Notes under the pieces: model-generated
Databases searched by the model: none
What the model was told of the DNA's origin: nothing
The model's input: only the letters and a program-made list of their open reading frames with translations
Shown here: positions 34,430-43,974 of the stretch, piece by piece
Numbering within the stretch: the first letter of the stretch is position 1
Layout of the letters: every line of letters starts with the position of its first letter
Assembly (NCBI RefSeq): GCF_036840915.1
Contig: NZ_CP085725.1
Span: 1,612,001 to 1,676,000, forward strand
Reading direction: 5' to 3'
DNA from: Flavobacterium hankyongi
GTDB taxonomy: Bacteria > Bacteroidota > Bacteroidia > Flavobacteriales > Flavobacteriaceae
Length of the DNA stretch: 64,000 nt
Made by a program: the position numbers and the translations under genes

Positions 34430-35620
34430 TTAATTTTTTGAAAATATAACCGTAGAACAATTTCCTCCAAAACCGAAAGAATTTGACAATACGTGTTTGA
34501 TTTCTTTATTTTTTAATGTAGTCTGCGGAATCAGATTGAATTCTTCCATAGGAGTTACAAAATTCAGATTCGGGAAAATAACATTGTTCTGCAAAGCCAA
34601 AACGCTATACACTGCCTCGATAGCCGCCGCAGCTGCCAAAGTATGACCTGTAAAGGCTTTAGTAGAACTGAATTCTGGAGTTGTATCACCAAAAATACGG
34701 ATCAAAGCACGACCTTCTGACAAATCATTGTTAGGTGTAGCAGTTCCATGAGCATTAACGTAATCAATATGTGAAGGCTCAAGTCCAGCAATTTTCAGTG
34801 CTTTTTCCATTGCTAAAAAGGCACCATCTCCATTTTCTGAAGAAGCCGTTTGATGATAAGCATCGTTAGCATTGCCAAAACCAGAAACGTACGCCAAAAC
34901 TTTTTTATTTGATTTTTGAACTAATTCATCCGATTCTAAAACCAAGAAAGCAGCAGCTTCACCTAAATTCAATCCTTTACGGTTATTATCAAAGGGAGTG
35001 TTATAGGTATCCGATAAAATCATCAGAGTTTTAAAACCATTGATGGTGAATTTTGCCAAAGCATCGGTCCCACCTACAATTACTCGATCTAGTTTTCCTT
35101 GCTGAATCATACGTGCGCCCATCATAATAGCATTCGCCGCTGATGAACATGCTGTACTTATCGTTGACACGAAACCTTCTAAACCAATATATTCTGCTAT
35201 TTTATGAGATGAATCTCCAGCATCATGGCTACTAATGTATTTTTGACATGTTTCATCTTCGAAGTATTCGTAATAATACTTCTCAGTCATGTCCATTCCA
35301 CCAACACTTGTTGATGAAATCAAACCCGAACGACAATCATTTAGATTGGTAATTCCAGCATCTTCAACCGCTTTTTTGGCGGCATATGCTCCCAACATTG
35401 CCGTTCTGGAATAATTATTATCAGGAGTTAGTCCAAGAAGTTGCTCTAATTGTGGATTGGTTAATTTAATTTCCCCGACTTTGATAACATCTTTATGAAC
35501 CGTGTGGAAATTTTCAATTGAAGAAATCCCTTTTTGTCCTGTTACCAGTGCGTTGTAATTCTCTTCTACGGTTTTCCCAATAGAAGAAATGATTCCCATT
35601 CCTGTTATTGCAACTTTCAT
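34430..35620 (-). CDS. Beta-ketoacyl-ACP synthase (FabF-like)
   Basis: This 396-residue condensing enzyme has a full Cys-His-His triad: STACSSAANAI (Cys), NAHGTATPNND (His) and STKAFTGHTLAAAAAIEAV (Lys and His). It would extend the aryl polyene chain with malonyl-ACP, likely as a heterodimer with the downstream chain-length-factor-like protein. The gene follows the four-helix-bundle pseudogene with a ~40-bp gap. Confidence 0.93.
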   Translation of the reverse strand: MKVAITGMGIISSIGKTVEENYNALVTGQKGISSIENFHTVHKDVIKVGEIKLTNPQLEQLLGLTPDNNYSRTAMLGAYAAKKAVEDAGITNLNDCRSGLISSTSVGGMDMTEKYYYEYFEDETCQKYISSHDAGDSSHKIAEYIGLEGFVSTISTACSSAANAIMMGARMIQQGKLDRVIVGGTDALAKFTINGFKTLMILSDTYNTPFDNNRKGLNLGEAAAFLVLESDELVQKSNKKVLAYVSGFGNANDAYHQTASSENGDGAFLAMEKALKIAGLEPSHIDYVNAHGTATPNNDLSEGRALIRIFGDTTPEFSSTKAFTGHTLAAAAAIEAVYSVLALQNNVIFPNLNFVTPMEEFNLIPQTTLKNKEIKHVLSNSFGFGGNCSTVIFSKN

Positions 35621-35625
35621 TTTAA

Positions 35626-35660
35626 AATTAGATTTTAGAAATTAGAAGTTAGAAAACTAA
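35626..35660. repeat. Left arm of inverted 'attagaa' repeat pair
   Basis: The stretch ttagattttagaaattagaagttagaaaa is built of degenerate 'ttagaa' units. The region 36023-36055 is its inverted relative. The pair flanks the four-helix-bundle pseudogene in an otherwise compact operon. Confidence 0.55.
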
Positions 35661-35661
35661 C

Positions 35662-36021
35662 CTAATTTGAATTTTCTTTTAAATTCATCTTTTTTAGAAT
35701 TGTAACAAATATAGCTGTTAATTCATTCGATTCTTTTAATACTTTTTCAAGAACATTTAAATCTATCCACTCAAACTCTTTAATTATTTCAAGTCAAAAT
35801 AACGTTTCATCAGCTTCTTCTAAAACTATATTCATTTTAGCAATAAACTCTTTATTACTTCTTGCTCTACAAGCTTCTCTGTAATTTGCTCCAACAGAAC
35901 TACCTGATTTGGCCAATTGATAACTTACAACTTTAACTGAAGTTTTGTTTGGTAATAAATCTACTATTTCAAAAATAGAAATTGAAAACTGTTTTGTTCT
36001 AAGTTTTAGTTCTGAACTCAT
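35662..36021 (-). pseudogene. Four-helix-bundle (23S rRNA IVP-like) gene with in-frame TGA
   Basis: Residues 1-75 (MSSELKLRTKQFSISIFEIV, AKSGSSVGANYREACRARSN, IVLEEADETLF) match the four-helix-bundle/TIGR02436 family. The frame meets TGA at 35794-35796, exactly where the family has Trp (ETLFW). Reading through, the frame continues with LEIIKEFEWIDLNVLEKVLK to a TAG at 35662, giving ~119 residues, the usual family length. It is thus a nonsense allele (TGG to TGA) or, less likely, a sequencing error. It sits inside the pigment operon and is flanked by AT-rich inverted repeats, suggesting insertion. Confidence 0.85.
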
Positions 36022-36022
36022 G

Positions 36023-36055
36023 TTTTCTAATTTCTGATCTCTGATTTCTAATTTT
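36023..36055. repeat. Right arm of inverted 'attagaa' repeat pair
   Basis: The stretch tttctaatttctgatctctgatttctaa, inverted relative to 35626-35660, lies just upstream of the pseudogene start and reaches the ACP stop codon. Confidence 0.55.
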
Positions 36056-36311
36056 ATTTAGTTCTGTTTGCAGTGATATAAGCAGCCATTGTATCGATTG
36101 ACTGGAAAATGTTTTTTCCTTCTTTTGGATCTGTCAATTTGATACCATAGTCTTTGTCTAACAATACGATTAATTCTAAAGCATCAATAGAATCCAATCC
36201 TAAACCGTCACCGAAAAGTGCATCATCATTGTTAATATCTTCTACTGCAATATCTTCTAAGTTTAAAACTTCAATGATCTTAGATTTTAATTCTTGTTTT
36301 AAAGCGTCCAT
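36054..36311 (-). CDS. Acyl carrier protein
   Basis: The 85-residue ACP has the phosphopantetheine-attachment motif [10 protein letters not shown] (Ser is the modified residue, ~residue 40) and an acidic surface typical of ACPs. It is one of two ACPs in the locus (the other at 45765). It probably carries the growing aryl polyene. Its start overlaps the following gene's end by 13 bp. No phosphopantetheinyl transferase gene is seen in this window. Confidence 0.93.
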   Translation of the reverse strand: MDALKQELKSKIIEVLNLEDIAVEDINNDDALFGDGLGLDSIDALELIVLLDKDYGIKLTDPKEGKNIFQSIDTMAAYITANRTK

Positions 36312-36943
36312 AATGTATTTGTATATAATTGTTTTATCGATTCTAAGTTATGTTCTTTGCAAGAAGTATTTGTAGGATTCTTTTCCACCAAATATAACAC
36401 TGCTTTATATTTTTCTTGATATAATTCTGTCCAACCGCAAAGCACTTTCTCTGCCTTTTTGGATTCTAGAAGATTATTGGCATAATGCAACATAAATTCC
36501 GAAGGAAATTCTTCAAAAACAAAAAATGCATTTTCCGATTTTAAATTGTGTTTGATACTAATTTCTCCTATGCAAATATTAGGAAGTGTATAAACAAAAA
36601 CCGCTGGGCTTGGAAAATAATTTTCTTTGCTTGCTATTGATTCCTGATATTTCACATCTGTATCCAAACTTGACGAACGATTGGCAAAAACTAAAGCGAT
36701 GTCGTTTTCTTCTTCATTAGAATTTGCCATATCTTTCAAAAGTAATTCCGCAGATAAAAAGGCTAATTTACTCAAATTGTCCATTTTAAAAAATTTGGGA
36801 TACTCTATCTCAAATTTCTTGTACACTGCTTTTGAAAATTCTGAGAAAGTAGCATCCTCCAAAACAAACTGATTTTCCCCCGAAAGGAAAACGCTATTGT
36901 CTTCGATGATACAACTTGCCGATATGTAACTATTAAATTCCAA
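36299..36943 (-). CDS. Partial ketosynthase-fold protein (inactive N-terminal half)
   Basis: The 214-residue protein resembles only the N-terminal half of a beta-ketoacyl synthase: [46 protein letters not shown], and [12 protein letters not shown]. It lacks both catalytic His and has no nucleophile motif at the Cys position (PNICIGEIS is at the corresponding place but without the usual surroundings). Similar short KS-like proteins accompany ketosynthases in aryl polyene clusters. It follows the 36945 gene by 1 bp and is probably a scaffold or partner subunit. Confidence 0.65.
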   Translation of the reverse strand: MEFNSYISASCIIEDNSVFLSGENQFVLEDATFSEFSKAVYKKFEIEYPKFFKMDNLSKLAFLSAELLLKDMANSNEEENDIALVFANRSSSLDTDVKYQESIASKENYFPSPAVFVYTLPNICIGEISIKHNLKSENAFFVFEEFPSEFMLHYANNLLESKKAEKVLCGWTELYQEKYKAVLYLVEKNPTNTSCKEHNLESIKQLYTNTLWTL

Positions 36944-36944
36944 T

Positions 36945-38081
36945 TTATTTCACTTTTTCAAATAGTACTGCCGTATTGCAACCTCCAAAACCTGAAGCTG
37001 TCTTCAGAAAATAATCTATCTCGACTTCTTGATTTTCAGTAATTACATTAATAGACTGACTTACCCCTAAATTAGAATACCCTTTAGAGATAATCAAACG
37101 ATTTTGCTTGGCACTTTCCATCGCCAAAACGGTTTCCAATAATCCAGAAGCCCCAAGCGTATGACCATAATAGCCTTTCATACTATTCACGGGCACTTCT
37201 TGCAACCCTAAACGATTAAAAGCAATAGCTTCCATTTCGTCATTGTACAAAGTAGCAGTTCCGTGTGCAGATATATATTTTATTTTATTTTTATCTATTT
37301 TTGCTTCTTTCAAAGCACTTTCTATACTTCTAAACAAACCTTCACCTGTTCTCGATGGCCCTGAAATATGATTTGCATCATTTACCGCTCCGTCACCAAT
37401 AATTTTAAAACTATTTGGTTCAACTTGAGCTTCATCAGCAGTAATATAAACCGCGGCAACAGCTTCTCCAAGCGTTACTCCTGTGCGATTCGCATCGTAA
37501 GGCATACAAGGTTCTGTACTCATTGCCTGAAAGGAATTGAATCCCGAAAGCACAAATTCTGAAACTTCATCTCCTGCTACCACAAAAGCATCATCGTAAA
37601 GACCTGATTGAATCATTCGTTTGGCAACCGAAACTGCTAAAATTCCAGAAACACAAGCGTTTGAAACCACAATCGGCTCCGTTTCAAATCCAAAATAAGT
37701 GCTTATTTTCTTAGCTAACAGAGCTAATTGAGCACTTTCGACAGAAATCTTTTCATCTTCCAAAAGACTAATATTTCCTTTAGTACTCGAAAAAATAAAG
37801 GCTATTTTTTTAGTGATTTTATTTCCTTTCACCAAAGGCTGTAAAGCCAGTATCATCATTTTCTCGAGTTTGGTAAAATTGTTACCACTTTCTACCTTGT
37901 CAAAAGCCAATTCTAATGCTTCTTGATCTACAACTGAAGCATAAAACGACTCCAATTGACCAACATCCTGATGCTTTTTAATACCTGAAATGTTTTTTTG
38001 AAGCGCTTCCCAATTGGAAACCACATCAAAACCCAAAGGTGTTATGCAATTACTCGCTGTAATGTAAACGCTTTTCTTCAT
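36945..38081 (-). CDS. Beta-ketoacyl-ACP synthase
   Basis: This 378-residue condensing enzyme has Cys in [14 protein letters not shown], His in [15 protein letters not shown] and the Lys/His pair in [14 protein letters not shown], so it is predicted active. It is distinct from the KS at 34430 and 46028. The start shares one base with the thioesterase gene's stop. It probably takes part in polyene chain extension or makes the acyl chain for the resorcinol unit. Confidence 0.92.
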   Translation of the reverse strand: MKKSVYITASNCITPLGFDVVSNWEALQKNISGIKKHQDVGQLESFYASVVDQEALELAFDKVESGNNFTKLEKMMILALQPLVKGNKITKKIAFIFSSTKGNISLLEDEKISVESAQLALLAKKISTYFGFETEPIVVSNACVSGILAVSVAKRMIQSGLYDDAFVVAGDEVSEFVLSGFNSFQAMSTEPCMPYDANRTGVTLGEAVAAVYITADEAQVEPNSFKIIGDGAVNDANHISGPSRTGEGLFRSIESALKEAKIDKNKIKYISAHGTATLYNDEMEAIAFNRLGLQEVPVNSMKGYYGHTLGASGLLETVLAMESAKQNRLIISKGYSNLGVSQSINVITENQEVEIDYFLKTASGFGGCNTAVLFEKVK

Positions 38082-38530
38082 TACTTCAACAATCCTATCT
38101 TACGTTTCCATTCTTCAAAAAAAGGTGGCAAATTTAACACCAAATCTCCTTTGGCATCTACAAAAACCTGAATGGTTTCTCCCGTACAAACTACTTTTTC
38201 GTTAGCGTCAAAAATCTTATATCTAAAAATCATTTTAGCCGCTGGAGTATTAACAATTGTAGTCTCTATACGAGCTACATCTCCATAACGCAATGAGAGT
38301 TTATGCTCACATTCTGACTTTACAATAGGCGTTGTGTATCCGTTACGATGAACATCTAGATACGATATTCCATGTTTACGGCCAAAAGCTTCTCTTCCAT
38401 CTTCAAAATAAGTAATATAATAGCCGTGCCACACGATTCCTAAAGGATCGGTTTCATTAAAACGTACACGAATTTTTTTCGATACGGTTAATTCAGTTAC
38501 TTCATTATACTGCTCTTTTTTTCTTATCAT
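38081..38530 (-). CDS. 4HBT-type acyl thioesterase
   Basis: The 149-residue hotdog thioesterase is of the 4-hydroxybenzoyl-CoA/YbgC type. The signature RFNETDPLGIVWHGYYITYFEDGREAF contains the catalytic Asp. It would release or edit acyl chains from ACP or CoA. It overlaps the ABC permease gene by 26 bp and the KS gene by one base. Confidence 0.88.
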   Translation of the reverse strand: MIRKKEQYNEVTELTVSKKIRVRFNETDPLGIVWHGYYITYFEDGREAFGRKHGISYLDVHRNGYTTPIVKSECEHKLSLRYGDVARIETTIVNTPAAKMIFRYKIFDANEKVVCTGETIQVFVDAKGDLVLNLPPFFEEWKRKIGLLK

Positions 38531-39788
38531 AACCTATAGCAATAGTCGTTGTAATTATAAAAAACAAAAGTAATAAAAATATTTCCGGCAGAATTTCGAC
38601 AAAACCTCCGCTACGTAACAACACATCATAAAAAGCATTTAGCCCCCAGTTCATAGGAGAAATATGTGAAGCATATTGCATGATTTTAGGCATGGCAAAA
38701 ACCGGAACCCAAACGCCTCCTATTGCCGCTAAAATAACCACTGATGTTGCCCCAAAAGGCGCTGATTGTTCTTGTGTTTTTGCAATTGTACCTAACAATA
38801 TTCCAAAACCAATAGCTGCAAGGCCAGAGAATAAAGCTACTGTACTCATTAAAAGCATTCTACCCTCAATATCCAAAATAGGTAATCCTAAATATGGGAA
38901 AAGATAAACACCAACAGCAACCATCAGCCAAAATTGTATCATACATATAATTAAATAGGTAGCTGTTTTACCTAAAATAACTATAGCATAGGGAACTGGA
39001 TTCGTAATTAATCGTATTAATGTTCCTTGGCTTTTTTCTTTTACTATATTGATAGATAATGGCACCACAACAAAAAATATGGCAAACAATGTCCAAGCTG
39101 GTACGTTGTGTTGTACCGAATTGGGAACGATTTCTTTATTATCTATTTTAGGAACAATTTCTTTGAATGAAATAAAGCTTTTTTGATCGAAAATTGGAGC
39201 ATCTCCTTCTCCTAATTGGTCTTGAAAAGTTGCATAAATCGATTTATTTTCGATTTGAGAAATCATTTTATCGATAGCACTTTTCACACCATTTTTAAAA
39301 GTCAATTGAGTAGCTGGGTCAAAGTATAGTTTTACTTCTTTTGGAAGTATTTCTTTGTTTACAGAAGCCACTTTTGTGCTGTCTTCCATTCCGAAATTAC
39401 TCAAAATCTTGTTTACATTTTGATTCACTTTTAATTGTAAATCGGAACTTAATTTTTCAGGGATAACTATTGCTAATTGATATTTCCCTTTAAAAACAGC
39501 ATCTTTGGCTATGTCTTCAGTAATTTTTTTAGCATCAATTTCGGTAACAATTTCAAAAGAACCACTTTCGTTTAAATTTTGCTTTACCGTTTTCGAAATA
39601 TCACCCTGGTCATTATCTACTAATAAAACAGGAATTTTAGCATCGGAAACAGCTTTGAAAGTACTGTCTTGTATTAATGTAATAGTTACAATAAGTACCA
39701 AAGGCATTACAAACAAAATGACCAACCCACCAAAATCTCTTTTAAGTAAAAGAATTTCTTTATAAACCGACATTAAAAACTTATGCAT
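38505..39788 (-). CDS. ABC-2 type transporter permease (flexirubin operon)
   Basis: This ~427-residue permease has an N-terminal helix (GGLVILFVMPLVLIVTITLI), a ~190-residue extracytoplasmic domain, then five to six helices. The characteristic segment is NIVKEKSQGTLIRLITNPVPYAIVILGK. It pairs with the ATPase encoded immediately upstream. Such exporters in flexirubin clusters are thought to help transfer the product or a lipid carrier. The exact start is uncertain: 39788, 39791 (ATG) or 39794 (GTG). Confidence 0.88.
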   Translation of the reverse strand: MHKFLMSVYKEILLLKRDFGGLVILFVMPLVLIVTITLIQDSTFKAVSDAKIPVLLVDNDQGDISKTVKQNLNESGSFEIVTEIDAKKITEDIAKDAVFKGKYQLAIVIPEKLSSDLQLKVNQNVNKILSNFGMEDSTKVASVNKEILPKEVKLYFDPATQLTFKNGVKSAIDKMISQIENKSIYATFQDQLGEGDAPIFDQKSFISFKEIVPKIDNKEIVPNSVQHNVPAWTLFAIFFVVVPLSINIVKEKSQGTLIRLITNPVPYAIVILGKTATYLIICMIQFWLMVAVGVYLFPYLGLPILDIEGRMLLMSTVALFSGLAAIGFGILLGTIAKTQEQSAPFGATSVVILAAIGGVWVPVFAMPKIMQYASHISPMNWGLNAFYDVLLRSGGFVEILPEIFLLLLFFIITTTIAIGYDKKKRAV

Positions 39789-40536
39789 CATCACGTAATT
39801 CTTTACCAGTTAATGAAATAAACACATCTTCAAGATTATGAGCATTTTCTGTTTGTGCAATTAATCCTTCAGGAGTTCCTTGCGCATAAATTGTCCCTCT
39901 ATCTATAATAGCAATATGAGTACAAAAGTCTTGTGCTTCGGTTAAATGATGAGAAGTATATATAATTGAAGTTCCTCCTGCATTTAATTCTTTCAGATAT
40001 TCTATTATTACATTTTTAGATTGTACATCGACACCAACAGTAGGTTCATCTAAAAATAAAACCTTTGGATTATGAAGTATTCCAGCGATTAAATTCACTC
40101 GGCGTTTCATACCTCCTGAGAAAGTTTCCACCTTTTTATCAGCAAACTTTAAGAGACCTAAATGCTCCAAAGCAGCATCTACCTTTTGGCAAAGTTCTTT
40201 TCCTTTTAAACCATACATACTACCGAAATAACGAAGGTTTTCGCGAGCCGTTAAAGTAGGATACAAAGCATATTCCTGTGGTACAACTCCAATCGTCTTT
40301 TTGATTTGTGTAGCGTTTTTATCGTATGAAAGTGAATCTATGGTAAATTTTCCTGAAGTAGGTTTAATTAAACCACATAGCATAGAGATTAAAGTCGTTT
40401 TTCCAGCTCCGTTTGGCCCCAACAAACCAAAGATTTCTTTTTCTTCAATTTGTAAATTTAAATTCTGAACAGAAAAATCTTCGGAATCTTTATACTTTTT
40501 ATAAAGCTCATTAATATGAATTATTGGCACTCCCAT
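39781..40536 (-). CDS. ABC transporter ATP-binding protein (flexirubin operon)
   Basis: The 251-residue ATPase has Walker A GPNGAGKTT, signature FSGGMKRR, Walker B VLFLDEPTVGVD and switch His in TSHHLTEAQ. It belongs to the CcmA/drug-exporter class and forms a transporter with the overlapping ABC-2 permease. It lies 3 bp downstream of the BtrH-like gene. Confidence 0.92.
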   Translation of the reverse strand: MGVPIIHINELYKKYKDSEDFSVQNLNLQIEEKEIFGLLGPNGAGKTTLISMLCGLIKPTSGKFTIDSLSYDKNATQIKKTIGVVPQEYALYPTLTARENLRYFGSMYGLKGKELCQKVDAALEHLGLLKFADKKVETFSGGMKRRVNLIAGILHNPKVLFLDEPTVGVDVQSKNVIIEYLKELNAGGTSIIYTSHHLTEAQDFCTHIAIIDRGTIYAQGTPEGLIAQTENAHNLEDVFISLTGKELRDDA

Positions 40537-40539
40537 AAA

Positions 40540-41535
40540 TTAAATTGCTTTTTTTAATTTCTTAAAAAAAGCTTCTTCTAAGTTTGAAATATGAACCAAT
40601 TCATCTGCAAGACTATTATAAACATCCGTTTGATTGCTTCTGTTTTTATATACTCTAGCAGCATTTACAGCAAAATCTCTCCATAAATCACCAATTGTAG
40701 TCATTTCTGTAGAAAGCTCTTTTAATGAATCATTCTTTAATATTACAGCTGCTTCTTGCAAAAATGCAGCATAAATAAAACGGAATCCACCACCACCTGT
40801 ACCAATTTCCTCCTGCATACGAACCATTTGTGCCAAATAATGATTAGCCACTTTCACACCTTTTTTAACTGGCCATTTACGGATGCTTCTTGCAAGAAAT
40901 CGCATAGCAGCAACACCTACAATAGGCACTGGAGCCAACATATCATTACAAGTATTTTTGATTCCTTTTTTAATTGCAGTTTCCCAATCTAAATCGGTAG
41001 GAATATTAACTGGGTAGTACATTTGCCCTTTAGGCGCCAAAGCTCCTTTAGCAAAACGTACTTTTTCCAACTCCTTTTCAGTAAGTGTAGTAACCGTTTC
41101 CATAACTGGATCACTAATTAAGAAAGTGTCGTCTTTTTTCCCATAAACTACTAAATTATGGGCGTTAAAATGGAAACGATATTCATCTGGAAAATAGGTA
41201 AGATTATACACTCCAACCTGTAATCCTGATGGTATATTATTTTTTAAATTTTCTTCTAATGCTTTTTGAGCCGATTGTGGATTTGAGAATTTAACTCTTT
41301 TAACCTTAATCCCTAATCTTTTTGCAGCTTTGTTGAAAATGAATCCAGGCATTGGTCTATAACTAATTGCCGGGGCATGATTGACTTTTAATAATGGTAG
41401 GTAAAAAAAGAATAATCCAGAACCAATACCGAAAACCATTGGTTCACTAATATTAATTCCGTGGTATTTTAATAAATTTGAAGCAACTCCGTTTTCACAG
41501 TGTGCTGATTGATGATGAACAAAACCCGTCTCCAT
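40540..41535 (-). CDS. BtrH N-terminal domain cysteine acyltransferase-like protein
   Basis: The 331-residue protein starts METGFVHHQSAHCENG, with the conserved nucleophile Cys (residue 13) of the BtrH family. It has a papain-like fold with the later His in FHFNAHNLVVYG and Asp in FLISDPVMETV. BtrH of butirosin biosynthesis moves an acyl group from an ACP to an amine. Here it could join an ACP-bound polyene to a phenolic OH, making it a candidate for the flexirubin ester bond (inference). It lies one base into the preceding gene's stop. Confidence 0.82.
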   Translation of the reverse strand: METGFVHHQSAHCENGVASNLLKYHGINISEPMVFGIGSGLFFFYLPLLKVNHAPAISYRPMPGFIFNKAAKRLGIKVKRVKFSNPQSAQKALEENLKNNIPSGLQVGVYNLTYFPDEYRFHFNAHNLVVYGKKDDTFLISDPVMETVTTLTEKELEKVRFAKGALAPKGQMYYPVNIPTDLDWETAIKKGIKNTCNDMLAPVPIVGVAAMRFLARSIRKWPVKKGVKVANHYLAQMVRMQEEIGTGGGGFRFIYAAFLQEAAVILKNDSLKELSTEMTTIGDLWRDFAVNAARVYKNRSNQTDVYNSLADELVHISNLEEAFFKKLKKAI

Positions 41536-41939
41536 TATTCTCCTTTATAATTTTTTAGTTCTTCAACTGATATTTCAAAAGCCTCGGCATATTTTGCCAA
41601 AATCTTATCGTTTAATTTTTTAAAAACAGAAGGTTTTCCATGACGTTTCACTCTCCATGTCCACATACCTACATAACCTGCAAGTGTCATCCAATCCATT
41701 TTACAAACTTCCATGAAATAAACGATTGGGCTTACCAAACCTGATTTTACGTCAGCTTTTGCTTGCTCAATACGCTCATTAATTTCTTGCATAGATTGCT
41801 CTAATGCTATTGTTTTAGGTTCCCAACCAGTACTTAATGCTGTAGTATAATTACCATTCTCATCTGTAGCATAGCAAAGCTCTTTCAGGTTTCCTTTTGA
41901 AAGATTGCTTTTATCCTGTGGTACCTCTTCCTTTTTCAT
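41535..41939 (-). CDS. Conserved-type hypothetical protein of the flexirubin operon
   Basis: This 134-residue soluble protein has no signal peptide or membrane helix. Features are a Glu/Lys-rich N-terminus, a helical middle (EQSMQEINERIEQAKADVK), the aromatic stretch CKMDWMTLAGYVGMWTWRVKRHGK and a helical C-terminus. No family is recognised. The position between dehydratase and BtrH-like genes, with one-base spacing on both sides, makes a role in the pathway likely. A partner protein rather than an enzyme is suggested. Confidence 0.7.
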   Translation of the reverse strand: MKKEEVPQDKSNLSKGNLKELCYATDENGNYTTALSTGWEPKTIALEQSMQEINERIEQAKADVKSGLVSPIVYFMEVCKMDWMTLAGYVGMWTWRVKRHGKPSVFKKLNDKILAKYAEAFEISVEELKNYKGE

Positions 41940-41940
41940 T

Positions 41941-42399
41941 TTACTTTTCTTGAATGAATAAATTGATTTCTGTTTCGAACAGAATTTCTTCTTCTACAAA
42001 AGTTTTACATTCCATTGTACAAATACAGTAATTATCAGAATCAAAACGTGAACTTAAAGTCGCTTCAGTTCTAATTACTTCTCCAACTTTTGGAAGTTTA
42101 TGAATAGTAATCTTTTTTATTCCGCTAATAAAACCAATGACTTCAACGTCATCTTTTACATCATTATTTTCATCTAGAAAAAATGTTTGACCCACGATTG
42201 CTGAACACGTTTGTGCAGCATTTTCGATAAGTCCTGTTTCAGCAAAATGATTATCTCCAACAAATAAGTTATCGCTTTTTATTTCGAAAATTGTTTTAAC
42301 ATTTTGCTCATTAAGTTCCAAAATCAAATCAACCATAAGCATTGGTGCTCTATGGGGCAAAAAGTTTTGAATCTCTATGGTATTTTCGTAAGTCTGCAT
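41941..42399 (-). CDS. Hotdog-fold 3-hydroxyacyl-ACP dehydratase-like protein (1)
   Basis: This 152-residue FabZ/ApeP-type hotdog protein begins with FLPHRAPMLMVDLILEL, the dehydratase signature, and the central helix is NAAQTCSAIVGQTFF. It would dehydrate 3-hydroxyacyl-ACP intermediates to create the conjugated double bonds of the polyene. It is paired with a second hotdog gene 1 bp upstream, matching the two-subunit dehydratase arrangement of aryl polyene clusters. Confidence 0.85.
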   Translation of the reverse strand: MQTYENTIEIQNFLPHRAPMLMVDLILELNEQNVKTIFEIKSDNLFVGDNHFAETGLIENAAQTCSAIVGQTFFLDENNDVKDDVEVIGFISGIKKITIHKLPKVGEVIRTEATLSSRFDSDNYCICTMECKTFVEEEILFETEINLFIQEK

Positions 42400-42400
42400 C

Positions 42401-42838
42401 TTAACTTGCTAAAACGGTTTTCATTTGCCCTTTGGCAATTTCTTTATCATTTACACGAGAAACAATATCTACTAAAGTAACTCCCATAAATTCATGAAGT
42501 ACACTTACTGTTGTGATAACATTTTCTTCTACTTTAGGTAATTCTAAAATTTCAATAGATTTTATAGAACCGATATATCCTGTTGGTGCTGGCTCATTTT
42601 TTAAATAAAATTGATAACCTGTAAATAATGCTACAGATTGTGCCATATGCTCTATAACTCCTGATTCTTGAAAAACTCCTTGCTTTTCAAATATATTATC
42701 TGTAGAAACTTCTAAACCTGCTACAACTTCATTTTCTGAAAATGATATAAGTTTATCGACCATTACAAATGGAAATTTTTGAGGAATTAAACTTCCTACA
42801 AATGTAGCATCCAATATTGGTAACGTTGTATTTTCCAT
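42401..42838 (-). CDS. Hotdog-fold 3-hydroxyacyl-ACP dehydratase-like protein (2)
   Basis: The 145-residue hotdog protein has LIPQKFPFVMVDKLISF (a Lys replaces the usual His of the FLPHRxPFLLVD signature) and the helix SGVIEHMAQSVALFTGYQF with the conserved Glu-His. It may act as the partner of the neighbouring hotdog protein in a heterodimer. The start at 42838 (MENTTLPIL) shares one base with the DarB-like gene's stop (TAATG). Confidence 0.85.
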   Translation of the reverse strand: MENTTLPILDATFVGSLIPQKFPFVMVDKLISFSENEVVAGLEVSTDNIFEKQGVFQESGVIEHMAQSVALFTGYQFYLKNEPAPTGYIGSIKSIEILELPKVEENVITTVSVLHEFMGVTLVDIVSRVNDKEIAKGQMKTVLAS

Positions 42839-43971
42839 TAGCAAACAGTTAAATAAGCATACGCGTAAGAGAATCTTCCACTTTCAGGAACAGATAATAA
42901 TATTTTATCTCCTTTTTTAAGTTTTCCTGAATTCATTAATTCTTCAAGCATTAAATAAATTGAAGCAGATCCAACGTTTCCAACGTTCTTCAAGTTCATA
43001 AACCATTTTTCCATAGGAACCTCAATTCCTTTTTCGGCAAGGTTTCTATATAATCCCTGTACAAAATAATGAGAAGAAACGTGTGGTAAGAAATAAGTAA
43101 TATCATCTACAGTGATATTATTTTTATCCATCGCCTCTTTCATACTCAAAGCACCTTTTTCAAGAATATGCTGATCTAATATTTTCACATCTTGCTTGAT
43201 AGAAAAAACAGATTCTGTAAGCCATTCACTAGCATTATAATCACTCCATGGCTTAATACTTCCGTCTTCTTGCTTATCTCCACCAGCATACATACAAGCT
43301 TCTAACTCATGGGCGTATGAAAAAGCTTCCATCCATTCTATTTTTAATGGATTTTCTCCTTTTGGCTTATTTTCAAGTAAAAATGCAGCGGCTCCATCAG
43401 ACAACATCCAACGTAAAAAATCTTTTTTGAAAGCAATAATTGGTTGCTCTTCTAAATTCTTTAGATTAACAATTTCGTTTTCAAATTTTTCAGCTTTCAT
43501 CCAAGTCGAAACTCTCTCTGAACCTGTACAAACCGCGTTGTTTGTATTCCCTGACTTGACTGATAGATAACCAAATTTCAAGGCATTCATCCCTGCATTA
43601 CATACTCCTGATGATGAATTAAGTTCTACCGATTGGTTTTTCATCAATCCATGTACCATTGCAGCGTGTGATGGCAATAGATTATCTGGAGTTGAAGTAC
43701 CACAAGACAACAACTCTACATCTTTTGCAGTGAACGTATCATCATAAAGCTCTTTAATAGCATTATTTGCAAGTTCTGCATTAGTATGTGTAGGCATTCC
43801 ATTTTGATCTAAAGCATAGTAACGAGTAACAATTCCATTATTACGTAAAATTATTCTTCTGGCTTTAGATGCCGTATTATTAATTAAACCAAGAAAAGAC
43901 TCCATTTCATCATTTGAAACAGGCTTATTAGGCAAAAACTTTCCTGATTTTGTTATGTAAACTTCAAACAT
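42838..43971 (-). CDS. darB: KAS III-like ketosynthase of dialkylresorcinol synthesis (DarB-like)
   Basis: This 377-residue FabH-family condensing enzyme has nucleophile Cys in NSSSGVCNAGMNALKFGYL, the His in FLPHVSSHYF and the Asn region KNVGNVGSASIYLML. In dialkylresorcinol clusters the DarB ketosynthase condenses two beta-keto acyl chains. Adjacency to the DarA-like gene (3-bp gap), the length and the pathway context support this. Family naming is from memory of the described clusters; alternative names are FabH-like or OleA-like. Confidence 0.82.
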   Translation of the reverse strand: MFEVYITKSGKFLPNKPVSNDEMESFLGLINNTASKARRIILRNNGIVTRYYALDQNGMPTHTNAELANNAIKELYDDTFTAKDVELLSCGTSTPDNLLPSHAAMVHGLMKNQSVELNSSSGVCNAGMNALKFGYLSVKSGNTNNAVCTGSERVSTWMKAEKFENEIVNLKNLEEQPIIAFKKDFLRWMLSDGAAAFLLENKPKGENPLKIEWMEAFSYAHELEACMYAGGDKQEDGSIKPWSDYNASEWLTESVFSIKQDVKILDQHILEKGALSMKEAMDKNNITVDDITYFLPHVSSHYFVQGLYRNLAEKGIEVPMEKWFMNLKNVGNVGSASIYLMLEELMNSGKLKKGDKILLSVPESGRFSYAYAYLTVC

Positions 43972-43974
43972 ATT

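Noticed and set aside
35794..35796. In-frame TGA read as selenocysteine or recoded Trp
   Set aside because: There is no sign of a SECIS-like element and other genes use TGA only as stop; simple nonsense mutation at a conserved Trp codon is the simpler reading.
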